64,000 nucleotides of DNA from Rotaria socialis (Eukaryota > Rotifera > Eurotatoria > Philodinida > Philodinidae), in assembly GCA_905331475.1 (NCBI GenBank), contig CAJNYU010001562.1, forward strand, positions 29,331-93,330. Direction: 5' to 3'. Position 1 is the stretch's first letter. Each line of letters starts with the position of its first letter. Made by a program: the position numbers and the translations under genes. Positions 25,001 through 36,967 of this stretch are shown here, piece by piece. A model generated the notes under the pieces. It was not told the origin of the DNA, made no database searches, and worked only from the letters and a program-made list of their open reading frames with translations.

Positions 25001-28000
25001 TCAAAGGAACTTCAAACAAGAAAACATGAAGACGGACGTGGACTATTTTCTGCTGAAGATCTAGTTGATGTTTTTAAAAAACTTACAACTCGACCAGAAA
25101 TCTATCATCTTTTAGTCAGGTATTTTATTTGATACAAATTTATATAATCATTTTACTATTGAAATTTTTCGCTTTAGATATTCTCGAAATCAAGACTTTC
25201 TTTCAACAGAAGATCTTACATTATTTCTTGAAGCTGAACAAGGCGTAACTTTTTCTTTTCGAATATAATTTCAATTGAATTACTTATTTTATTAGACGTC
25301 TAAAGTTACAAGTGAAAAATGTGCAGACATTATTAAAAGATTCGAACCATCAACTGAAGCAAAACTATTAGGACATTTAGGTATAGATGGTAAGTTACGG
25401 ATGTACAGATTAAAAATCTATAACTTATATCTTATTATGAAATATCTAGGTTTTACGAATTTTCTTCTATCACCAGAATGTGACATATTCAATCCAACTA
25501 ATGCATCAGTATGCCAAGATATGGATCAATCACTCAATCATTATTTTATAGCTTCATCTCATAATACGTAAATAAAGAAATTAGTTTGCTTGTTGTTTCA
25601 TGCTGGTTTCTATCCTTTGATATTACTGAATTTCAATTCAGTATATGATCTATTGACTAAAAAAATGTAGCCAATAAAATATTGAGAATGTGCGGCGTAA
25701 CGGTTACTATATGAAATAAAGACGAAGACATGAAATGCGTGTGAAGAGTTATTTGGAAGGGAGTCATTTCGCACTACTAGTTTGCTCATGTTCAGCAGGT
25801 AGCAAATCGTATTACCTGACTGAATCATGTTACGCGACCGGAAAGTATATCGAGGTGAAAGTTATTATGAACAAGTATCAAATGATGGGTACGAGCACTA
25901 TTGCTTTTAGATATGTAATATTCTAAACTCTTCGAGGGTGTGAGAAATTAACTTAGCTACTTAATAATATTATCCACAAAGTATTTTTGGACAAATATGA
26001 CGAAAGACAATTCTTATTTTTTGATGTCTGTTTTAATTTAGCTTTCACTTTATTATGTATCTTATCATGAGTCCTAGTTTTTTAAAAATACTCTGAAGGC
26101 ACTGTGTTCAATGAAGAGTTAAGGAAAATAGATTCAAGAAATACAATCGATACTCATCTCTTCCTAGTCGAAATTGAAGATTCCATCAATTTTGAAGAGT
26201 CGTATTTGGGAGTGTTACGTATTTATAATTATATTCCATTCCTGCGAATCTGAAACACTTGAGAGTCTCAAATAAATAGATAAGCAAAGGCAACTAAATA
26301 CCTCGAATTTATGTTCAAAAAATTTTCTATATCGCTCATGAGTGAGAAGTCATGAATTCGAAAGAATTAAACTAAGTAATATTCCAATCTTTCGAAAAAT
26401 CAATAGGAGATAACATGATTTTTTTTCTATGTCGGTATATTCGTAGATTTCTTTTGGCTGATCAATTAAAAGGTCCGTCGAGTGTTGACGGATTTATTCA
26501 TGCTCTAAGGCATGGCTGCCGTTGTTTGGATCTTCATTGTTTTGATGGTTCCGATGGTCAACCGTCGATACATAATGGAACGTTAACGTCTCATATTCCT
26601 TTAAGTGAAGCACTTGATGTTATTAATTCTCATGCATTTGAAAAAACAGAGTAAAATTTCTACTAATACTGATCTCTACATGATTTTTCAAATCATCTAT
26701 TTTTTGTTCCAGCTATCCGTTAATCTTATGCATAGAAATACAATGTAGCATTAGTCAACAAGAACTTGTTGCTCAATTATTGGTTGAAACATTCGGTGAA
26801 AAACTTGTCCTTCATTATATTTTATTAACCATGAATATTAATATAAATTCAAACAAAAATCGATCTCTTCCATCTCCAAATGATTTACGTGGAAAGATTA
26901 TTATTAAAGTAAAAGAAAACGAATGAATAGAAATCACTTCAATAATAAAAAGAAAAATATCAATAAACGTCTTGTTTTAGAGTAAAAAACTACCACCATG
27001 TTTTTCCAATGAAAATAATAAAGAATACGGTGAAATTATTGACGATGCAGATTGTTATGAAGTTACTCGAAGGAGATCTAGAAAGGTTGAAAAGACGATT
27101 TTAGCATTAAATAAATGAATATCTTTTTTTTCTCTCTCGCTCTCTCTCTCGATAGGAATCAAATAGCAAAAAACATCGAAAATTATCTAGAGCATTTTCT
27201 GATCTTGTTTGCTTACTTCGTTCAGCACCATTCGAAGATTTCAATGCTGCATTTAATGAACGTAAGCGCTCGTTTTTGCATTCCTATTGCTTTATTGATT
27301 GCTAATTATAGAACAACCTGATCAGATATGTACGTTTAGTGAAAATGCTGGTCTTCATCTAGCAACGAGTGATGCCGAAGAATTCATTAATTATAATAAA
27401 CGTTTTATATCACGTGTGACTCCTGGAACATGGCGTGTTGACTCATCAAATCTTAATCCGCAAGATTTTTGGAATGTTGGCTGTCAGATGGGTTAGTTGA
27501 TTCTAAGTGAATCTTAAAAATTAGAAAGAGATTTTAATGAGGAGTTAATTCGAAGAGATATTTAAAGTCAAATTAATTATTTCATATCTTAGGAATAATT
27601 ACAGATTCGATTGTGTAATTCACAGATAAATTTTGGTGGAGAATATGGTGACTTTGAATCTATCGTAGAAGCATTGATTGATAATATTAACAAAATGTTC
27701 GCTATTGAACCTCGTCATTTTTTAAATTGTCATGAAAATATATCTTCAATGATAAAAAATGGAACATTTGCGTTTGTTATTTTAGATAGAGGCTAGTTAC
27801 ATCTACTAGAAGTAAAGCTTTGATTGTTATTAGATGAAATAGCAGTTGGTCTCTCAGCAAGATTTCAGGATAGGCGACCACAACTGGAAAATATTGACTC
27901 TATTGAGAACAATATGAAATGAGAATACTGTTGTCGTTTTTTTTTCGGAATTTTAAAACCGAACCGTTCATTTCATATTAGAGATGCACTGAATAGGCTT

Positions 28001-30007
28001 TTATCATAATCAAACTGAAGAAAAACGATTCTAGCTTTTATTCTATTTTGTACATCTTCAGCGTGCAAATTTAAACGTTCAATACGAGACCTATATACTA
28101 CAGGATAGACCAAAAGCTTAACTTCATTTTTCTCATATTGAATTTATTGTTTTTGCTGCTATTCGGTTGTAAATTTATATTAATATTGAAACAATGATCA
28201 GAATATTGTTTTATCTAGTGGCAATGAATTATCAAACAGCTGGAAAATTTATGGATGTATATTTTGGTCGTTTTCTAACCAATGGTAATTGTGGTTATGT
28301 TCTTAAGCCACGCTATTTAAGATCCGATAATACAGACATAACCGCAACACCGCCATCAATAGTCACCGGTAGATTATCTACTAATCTCTATTCATCTAAT
28401 ACACCTCAAATACTTCATATAAAAGTATTCAAATAAGAAATGATGCTTTTTTTGTTTTGAAAATTTATTATCTACTTTATTTCGATAAGATAATAAGTGC
28501 TCTACATCTTCCACGACCGGAACAAGCTGAATTGAAAGCAAATTCTATCGATCCATATGTTGTTGTACAAATATTTGGTGTACCAACAGATTCAGATGAA
28601 GTACGGACAAAAACTGTTTATCACAATTGTAAGTCCATATTTTAGTTTTCTTTTTTTTTATTGTTCTTCATATTATATGAATTATTTAGCGGAGAATCCA
28701 CAATTTAATGAAGCATTTGAATTTGAAATCGCTTTTCCCGAACTAGCACTCGTCAGATTTGTTGTACTTGATGATGATTCACTTGATTATGACTTCATTG
28801 GACAATATACATTACCGTTCGAATCTATTCAAACAGGTTATTAAATTTAACAAAGATCTGTTTTCTTATTAATTCTGTTTTTATTTAAGGCTATCGACAT
28901 GTTCATCTTCACACTATGAGTGGAGAACTTATCGCCGATGCCTACCTATTTGTTCATATTGTTATTAATAGCAAATGTTTGGCTGTTGTATGCTTTTCTA
29001 TGATCTACATGAATATATTATCTTTTTCTTTTTGCAAGCAGAAACCCCGCCGATCATCATCCCGTTATCATTATTCGTTAATGCGTCGTAAATTGAGTAT
29101 TGCGTCATTTCGACCAGTGTATCATAAACAGATCGATGATCTATTTAAAGTAAAATGAGAAAAAAATGACTTGTGTTCATTTTTAGTTATTGTCTTTCTT
29201 TTCAAAATATTTAGTCGGCTATTCAACCATTAGAAGCAGCCTTCGAATATCGTCATACTGTTGAACAAAGTCTTCATGGATTAAATGAGATGTGTGGTTT
29301 ACCTGATATATCAAATGTTAAACAATGTGTTCGAAAAATAGCTACCCGATTACAAAAAGCAAATCTAGTTGGCGCTGTTGCTATACGAAATAACTCTGAT
29401 GTAAGTTTTTCTTTCGAAAAACAAATCTTGAATGTTTTAGAATTCTATACATTCATTAATGCTCTATAATTGAAAGGTGCCAATCTTTGAATATTCAACA
29501 ACATTGCCGGAATTATCTCGCCAGAGTGTTGCAGCATTAGAACAAGTAACGAAATACTTCAAATATAATAGACAAAAGAAACTTGAAACTATTTTAGGTC
29601 ACTAATCAATGCCGAGCTTTAATAGATAATGGTACTGTCATACATAAGAAGGTAAAATTGGTTTATCTACATGCATGATTTATATTTCCGTTCATATATA
29701 TATATATACATATAGTTAGTGAGTGTACAAACGGAAATATCTGATTTAAGTAAAGATATTTCAAAATTACTTGAAACAAATGGTTTACGTGGAAAAAAAT
29801 TTACCAAAGCTATTGATAATTTCTCAGGTAATCTTGCTTTATTGCGTGGCCAAACTGATTTATTGGATAAAGCTAAAGAAGATGCTACTATTACAATTCG
29901 ACAGGTAAAAACAAATAATTAAAAATAATTATGATTAACTCAATTTTCTTTTTGCTTTTATAAAGATTCTTGAAGCTGCTGAAACAACTCATTTGCTTCT
30001 ATCATGA
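22013..30007 (+). CDS. PLCL: Phospholipase C-like (PRIP/PLCL) protein, predicted catalytically inactive
   Basis: PLCL/PRIP proteins keep the PLC-delta fold but lack lipase activity; they bind inositol phosphates, PP1 and GABA-A receptor trafficking partners. 23 exons: 22013-22307, 22361-22510, 22567-22794, 24734-24939, 25007-25119, 25178-25244, 25296-25389, 25451-25567, 26447-26650, 26713-26908, 26981-27085, 27156-27261, 27312-27491, 28219-28424, 28490-28628, 28690-28836, 28890-28987, 29042-29149, 29215-29400, 29477-29545, 29598-29651, 29716-29904, 29966-30007; ~1,099 residues (human PLCL2 ~1,127). Order: Ser-rich N-terminus with KVVSF (83-87), PH (~100-225), EF-hand region, X box from SSHNT, acidic linker, Y box ([15 protein letters not shown]), C2 ([30 protein letters not shown]), helical tail with [17 protein letters not shown] 22013 is the likely start. 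Against PLC-delta1, E341 and D343 read D and H (CLDLHC), the H356 region reads IHNGT, and Y551 reads T. In exon 8 my hand count is one base short of frame near 25500. Confidence 0.93.
22795..24733 (+). other. PLCL intron 3 (1.94 kb)
   Basis: It separates the PH-domain exons from the EF-hand exons. AT-rich; open frames on both strands are short and unrecognised. No transposon end was found. Confidence 0.7.
25568..26446 (+). other. PLCL intron 8 (879 bp)
   Basis: It lies directly after the HNT codons of the X box (AC before the donor, A after the acceptor). Nothing else is recognised in it. Confidence 0.75.
27492..28218 (+). other. PLCL intron 13 (727 bp)
   Basis: It splits the Y box inside [12 protein letters not shown] frame at 27611-27796 is open for 61 codons, but it does not fit the PLCL protein and was rejected as coding. 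Confidence 0.7.
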
Positions 30008-30147
30008 GATGGATGAGGAAAAATAAATATTTTGTCTTATTACTCTGTTTCATTTAGATTAAACAAGATGTATATATTTCTCCAGATTATATATTTTTTT
30101 ATCTGTAATTACATTTGTGTGTATGCATATTTCATTTTTATAATCTA

Positions 30148-30153
30148 AATAAA
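30148..30153 (+). promoter_or_regulatory. Candidate polyadenylation signal for PLCL
   Basis: AATAAA about 140 nt after the PLCL stop. Position is the only support. Confidence 0.35.
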
Positions 30154-33100
30154 ATTGTCCTTCAAATGACAAACGAGTAACCATTGAATATAGGATTTGA
30201 ATCGCTTACTTTATCAATATGCAACAACACAAGTATTCTAGCTTGCGTTGTTGCAACCTTATGAGCGGAGAGTGTCGATATGTGTGGATACAACTTTATT
30301 CTCTACGCATATCTATTCATAAACACGACTTCGTCGTTATTAAAACTCACTTATGTTAGAACAAAATCTACCCGAGCATTGACTTTCAATTTGTCATCCA
30401 ACCTTAGCTTAATACCTTAGAGAAAAATCTTACAACTTGCAATACTGATCCAGTTGAATACCACACATCTACATGAAAAAATCCGACTCTCACTTTGACA
30501 TTGTCTTTCTATATAATCGAAGTTATAATACACGCAAACAAAATGTCACTGATTTTCGAAAATTTCCTTTCTATTTTATTCAGCACAAAGCATTCTACTC
30601 GTTTAATTCACCTGAATTTCTTGTGTTTCTGTATAATGCAATCGATCAGTATTCTTATTTTTATTTTATCCATTTTACTTTGCATAGAAACTAATGCTAT
30701 TTCATCAATTTATGATGATTATGTTGGAACAAGCCTATGCAAGATATTGGTAATATGGCATGATACTGCAGAATGCAAAAAAAGAGATATAGATTGAGCA
30801 TGTAACATTAAGTTCTTTAGGATGCAAATCTGACTTATTTCTTTATAAAAGCAAAATTGTTATTCTTTTGACATCGTATAAGTCAAATTGATCTCTAGGT
30901 CATAAAATAATGAAAAAGAGAACATTGCTATAGACAAGTACAAATAGGCTTCACCACACAAGGTACACACATATTCATACAGAATCGTTCAGAGTAATTT
31001 GTTGTTGTCAGCGATCAATCAAAGTCATGTCCAGTGATCTAATTGCGGTTAGGATTTTTGGTATAACTAAATATCTAGATCAATACGACGCTGCCATTCA
31101 AAATTCACATTTTTATTGTTCATACTAAATCATGCAGTTACCCAGCGATAAAAAATCATCAACTGGAGAGTCACGGATTCGTCACATTACAGAATACATG
31201 TTACGTGTAAATCCGCATATCAAACCTGTATCAGATTGAAAATTAACTAAATAAAAAATCTATCGTTCTTTCCTGTGAGTACAGGGTGCTTGAATTTAAC
31301 ATCGCGTTTTTCACTTGCTGTCTATTAACTTCCTCTATTTACACGAAAATAATCTTATTAGCTCATGTTATGCAAACAAGCTAAGAGTGCAAAAGAAAAT
31401 CAAATACTCTCGAGATACTTTAAACCTTCTTGTATTTTATTTTACAGAGAGCCTATCCTTGCAGCTCTTGAATTATGCTACTGAAGTGAATAGTATGTAA
31501 TTACAAAGATTCTTCACGCATGCTAGAGTTGAATATGCCAGAATTCACAATTTTGGAGGCAAAAACAGCATGTTGTGGTGTCCATATAATTGTGTTCTCT
31601 GTCTGTGATCAAAAGTAACATTTTAAATACGTTGTCGATTCTATTGAGCGTATATTAATTCGAGTTGGAATAGACTTAGTCGATCGTTAACGATGATGCA
31701 AACTACGTCGCAATGTAGTGTGACCAAACATACGAACTGACTTAAAAAAGCATCATAGTCCTTATCGTTCAATGAACATAAACAAATACATCAGAGGCTG
31801 ATATTCTTCTTATATCAATTCATCTAAGCGTCGTATTTAAGAAAACTGTCTTTCCACATTTTTCTGTGAATATTTCGACTAGATTCAACTTTTGATATGG
31901 ATAAAAGTCAACAATTTCTAAATAGAATTGCAGTAACGATGTATGCAACCGTGTCAAAAGAATATAAACATTTCAAACGAATTCATTGTTTTTAGGCTTC
32001 TGATCACCATGATCACAGGTAAAACTTTCACATATCTTTTCTTTTTTTATAGATACTAATCTAAAACAAAGCATCCATGAACTGAACCATGATGAGCATC
32101 GTGTTTATTACGACTCAACGATTGGAACGACGAAAACATTTTTGTTCAGTGCATGATTATAAACGATTTATTTCGAGTTTCATGTTCTGAATAGTCTCTT
32201 ATAGGTCAGGTGATAATAAGACATGCACGACACCCAATACGATATGTGTCAACAACACTCGATGGAAAATTCCTCTATGCTATCCTCTTGAACGAGGTTC
32301 TTCTCAACGATGTCCTCCACAAAATTCAGGAATATCCGAAATGACTTCAAGTAAGTTTTTGCAACCATAATATTCGAAAAATGTACAAGGTCACCCCAAT
32401 CAATGTTTCGAGAGTTTCTAATTAGTTCTGAGGAGTGTATCTTATAACCTGTAATCACATCTTTGAGAGAAAACCTTATTCTAAATTCGAATAAAATCAC
32501 TTCAAAGTGACTTTGGCTGAAAAGATGTATTAAATTTTCCAAGATTTAATTTCTTATACATCATTTAGCTGTTGGAAAAGATTTTGGTAGAGATTTTCGA
32601 AGATATTTTGTGCCATTTCAATCTTTTGTTTTTGGCTAATTATACGCCCGCTTTTTTAGCCTCGGCGCCAACCACTACAAGACAGCCAATGCCTGTATCA
32701 TCCAGTACTACACTGTCTACTACTAGAGCATCAAATCTATCGTACACCGAAAGTAAAATATGCCATGATACAATTTAATATTTTAATTTCTTGTCCTCAA
32801 CATTGTCGTAAAAACTAGAACTATATTAGTCGTTACGATTAGTAGTAGGACTGATATATTTAGTACATACTCGGCTAAACAGAACTACAATATATAGTCG
32901 AAAGATGAAAAATGATCATACGGACCATCCACAATTGGATACTCATCGAAAAGGTAGAAATCTATTGGCAGCACATTCTCTAAAATTTGATCCTATTGAC
33001 AAGAAACTCATTTTAAATTCATGATTCGAGTAAGTGACTTATCTTCCTAATCAAAGCTATTTGTTACAGTTTTGAGAATAGTTCCGTCGAGTCTCACTTT

Positions 33101-33238
33101 AGCATACTAGCTGCTTTAGATTCACAGATATCTTTTGAAATAATCAAAATTCAAACAAACTTCATTATGTTTCAATAGCCTTTTTCTGATTCTTAATATG
33201 AGTTCTAGTAAAAGATTGTTCTATATTGGGCATAGGTT

Positions 33239-33318
33239 CACGAGAAATTTATTTTATCCCTATTTACATATATATATAGAGAGAGAGAAGTAAACAGGGA
33301 TAAAATAAACTTCTCGTG
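33239..33318. repeat. Hairpin: 29-bp inverted repeat with a short (AT)/(GA) loop
   Basis: The left arm 33239-33267 (CACGAGAAATTTATTTTATC then CCTATTTAC) and right arm 33290-33318 are complementary at 27 of 29 positions. The loop is 22 bp of TATATATA and GAGAGAGA. This could be the remnant of a very small fold-back element. Confidence 0.75.
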
Positions 33319-33505
33319 GGCCCCTCCTATTGGGTTATTTTCGACTTACTTAAAAATTGGTTCCGATTTGATGATCAACAGAGTATAATACAACTTTTGG
33401 TTGGTTCTACATATTGATGAAATGAATTTCATAAAAAACCTAGTGCGTCTTAGTTGCTGAAAGATATTACAAGAATGGATCAATTACTTGGCCATATTTC
33501 AAGAC

Positions 33506-33985
33506 TTCAGAGCTCTATGATCCCGCTAACAGAGCTTTGGACAAAGACTGGTAATATGACAATGGGATAATGTTATCACACAGTCACTATATTGTCCAAT
33601 GGAAAAGCTCCGGTTACTGACGGATAGTTTTTGGATAATAATGGCTATAGTGATTGGGTTGTTTGAAAAAGCTCAGAAATGCATGATTCATCAACAGCAA
33701 TCTGGGTAAAAGTTACCAGGATGACTGTTTTTCGAGTAGATAACACGGCCACTCTGTTAGCAAATGGAAAGGTGTTAGTTGTTGGCGGATTTTACGATGG
33801 CAGACACAGTTTTAAGCTATATTCAAATAGCTCATAATTGTACGACCCATCATCAGGAATCTAAACGAAGGGAGATGATACGGCTGTGCCACGCATCTGC
33901 CATACTGCTTCTGTCTTGGCGAATAGAAAATTCTTAGTTACTGACGGGTTCAGTGATACTAATGGGAGTGTGAAGAGCCGAATTA
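33506..33985 (+). pseudogene. Decayed kelch-repeat (galactose oxidase-like) gene fragment
   Basis: Three consecutive kelch-type blades can be read: a YHTVTILSNGK-like one, then NTATLLANGKVLVVGGFYDG, then CHTASVLANRKFLVTDGFSD, with linking WTKTGNM and LYDPSSG segments. Blades of this kind normally stack into a beta-propeller. The frame is broken: there are in-frame stops (after TDG near 33630, after SNSS near 33837 and others) and a frame change near 33520. No splice pattern removes these, so I call it a pseudogene. No start codon or 5' end was identified. Confidence 0.7.
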
Positions 33986-36967
33986 TACCAATGGTATTTA
34001 TGAAACTGAAATATTTCCTGTGTGGCTCTTACTTAAAACTCATTTAAATTTTGAATTCTGATCTGTTTTAATAGAATCGTACCGAGTACGCTTCCAAAAC
34101 ACTTTCCGAAAAACAAATGGTCAAAATCCTGCTAATCCTTCGAATATGTACATTTATATATATTTTTTCAAACTGAGAACGTTAATTATCTCACAACTAA
34201 CCAGGAAAAAAATCAATAGGTTTAAACGTTAACTATTTTACAAATAGAATTATTTCCGATGACAAAAAACCATAGTGAAGATGTTGTCGAAGCATTGAAA
34301 CATTTTATACCTTCAACTGTGAATGAGATTTCTATGGAATTTATATTGTGTCATTTCTTCTTAATAGCTTATCTGGGTAAGACATAAGTCACTGAAATTA
34401 GGACATTTTCGAAGTTTGAAAAGAAATTTCTCTTTGCGCTTTGCTCATACCTGAGTACCCATCCGAATTGCCTGGTAGATTTTGGTCGCACAAATTTGCA
34501 CGTAGTGTACTAAATACAATGTCAAAGTCACACAACTGCAGTGGGGGGAGCGTCATTAAGCTAGGTGAGACTCATAATATATTTTTTTCTAATGTGGAAT
34601 TTTATGAAAACATCAAACAGAAAATAAGTCTTCTTTTTATTGAACTTCAGTAACAATAAAAATGCCCAGTATAAAAAAGAAGATTGGAAAATACCACAAT
34701 ATACTTTTCTTTGCTCTTACTTTGATGCAAGAATAAAAAAAGCAATAGTCAGCACAAAAAGCAAGTGAGGCTGATCCTCATCTTGCGAAATCTAGGTGAG
34801 GCTCAAGCCTCATGGGTCTCAGTGGCTCCGCCGCCACTGTTTGTAATCACCACTCGATGTTACTACATAAAAGAGCTCTAAGCAGAGTTTTTCATCTAGG
34901 TTTTTACATAATCAGCTCTTTCAAAACCATGAAAATTAGTAAAAACAAATGATGAAATGAAAAAGAATTGCTTTTTTAATGAACGCATATCTCATTGAAG
35001 ACTATCGATTCTCTAGTTTCTTAGCTATTTTGATCGAAGAGCATTTTTACTCGAGGAATAATCATAAAAACTGGCTGACATGAGAAATGCTTTTTGAAGC
35101 TAGCCTCACATCAGCGACTTTAATAATCTGTTGTGCTTTAAATTGAGAAAAGGAAACATCTGCTTCTAATGAATTGATCTCATGCAATATATAAAAGAGC
35201 GCAACATTATATGAAAGTTACAACAATGTTAAGCGACCGGAATAAATAAACATGGTTTTCTGCGGTTACCACCTAACACTAATGGCCAATTTTTCTGTTT
35301 CCTTCACTAGAATCATGTCGCCTCATATTTATATGGACGAAGAAAATCCCTGGTTTGAAAATACCATCTGTAGGACAAATGTTTTTATCTATATTTCGAA
35401 CTATTTGATAGATGTTTATTCTTGCTAGATTCTTGTTTTTGTCATCTCTCAGACAATGACCTTTATGGCACTTATACATTTTCACATCAAAATAATCGAT
35501 AATAATAATGTTCAATTTGCTTTAGGAAACATAATCTTTTCGGATAACGTATGGTCTCATACTGTTTAGTCGAATTATAAACAATGTTCGATTGTAGAAA
35601 ATAAAACTACAGAGACATTGTAACAAATCAATATAAAAGTCTTCGACGTTATATCTCATTGCTGTCTCTTATCTTATGATTTCTCTTTAATCCGACGATC
35701 ATAAACTTTTCATAATGATTGCATTCAAAGAAGCACTTTAAAGAAAGTGTCTTTTTGTTTTGTCGTAATTCTTTGTGCCGTCTTTGCATTTTTATGACCA
35801 GCTGGCATTCTTATTGGTATCCAATTAGAGATGAAATTTGATAAGAAATGCACAAATAATTAGAGAAGAAAAAACAAAATTTGTCACTTGTCTTTTCACA
35901 TAAAATGACTGTTACATGCTTTGGCAAAACAAATATTAGTTTTGACTAATGGATTGATATTAATATTCTCTTTCGCATTTGTTTTTGATACTAGTTTGAA
36001 TGAAATCTTATAGTACATTCATATCCTGGGAATACACGTCAGTCAATACGTTATAAGATTTGGTTAGATATAATTTTCTAGAAAACAAAATATTCATTTT
36101 TGATCTGTCACAGAAACCTGATAAAATTTGTATTTCGTTTATGCTCAAAGTTTATAGTTATGATTTTTTCTGATTTTCTTTTCTTTGTAATAAAATTCTT
36201 TCACATACAAACTGTGTATATATATATTTCAAGTATTGCATATACATATTTGGAGAAAAAAATAGTCATATCTGTTTACTTATCTAATTTTAGTATGAAT
36301 ATCCTTGATAGAGTGTTGACAATAAACGCATCAACATCATTAGATTGCAACATTTATCGAACCATTACATTTCCAAAATATAGAATGTTGAGTTCTATTG
36401 CAATGTATAAATGCCATTCGTTATTGAAGAACATTATGATATTGAATTATAAAAAGAAGAGTAACAATTTTATATCGCTTGGTACTTAGAGCTAAATAAC
36501 TGAAGGAAACATTTTTTTCGTGATATATTTTTGTATATATATATATATGAATAACTGATTTTGACATAGTATCTAATCGATAGCAATATGGTAAAAAGGA
36601 CTGAGAAAAAAAGAGAAAAACATGCATTATCTGGTTTTTTTTCGCGATGGTATATGAGGAAATAAGAGAAGAAGAACAGAAGAAGATAGTAGACACCCAA
36701 TGGTTTTCTATAACGATAACGTCTTCCTTTTGTATACGTAAGATCGAATACTGCGGTATTGTCTTTTGCTATTCTCTACTCTGGTAGCCTAAGATCTCCT
36801 TGAGATGTGATGATGAATAAACGAGTTATTAGTTTAGACGACAGAATCGCTAGCATGTTTGTATCTGTCGCGTTCTTCTTTTTTTTCTTTTCGAAAAGAA
36901 GCAGAAATTTAAAATGTAATTGAAATCGTTTTTTTTATTGCAACTTTATCTTTTCATAGACATTAAA

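Larger units (their letters stand above)
30008..36967. other. 7-kb intergenic region with gene remnants
   Basis: No intact gene is seen. It contains a kelch-type pseudogene (33506-33985) and a hairpin (33239-33318). A Ser/Thr-rich open stretch near 32650-32750 (PVSSSTTLSTT) may be part of the same dead gene, since low-complexity Thr/Ser segments can precede kelch repeats. Open frames at 32249-32542 (-), 34441-34653 (+), 35279-35515 (-) and 36100-36489 (+) match nothing I recognise. The right end should include the promoter of the giant Ig gene; TTTTCATAG ending at 36960 may be the acceptor of a 5' UTR intron. Confidence 0.6.

Noticed and set aside
32249-32542. 97-codon minus-strand open frame
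   Set aside because: No family similarity recognised, no splice context, and a length that AT-rich noncoding DNA can reach.
34760-34860. Small palindromes such as TGAGGCTCAAGCCTCA
   Set aside because: Too short to call an element; no flanking structure.
35279-35515. 78-codon minus-strand open frame with Cys/His residues
   Set aside because: Looks somewhat protein-like but no domain could be named, and neighbouring sequence offers no continuing exon.
36100-36489. 129-codon plus-strand open frame
   Set aside because: Composition is Ile/Phe/Tyr/Lys-rich as expected from AT-rich noncoding DNA; no domain or signal pattern.
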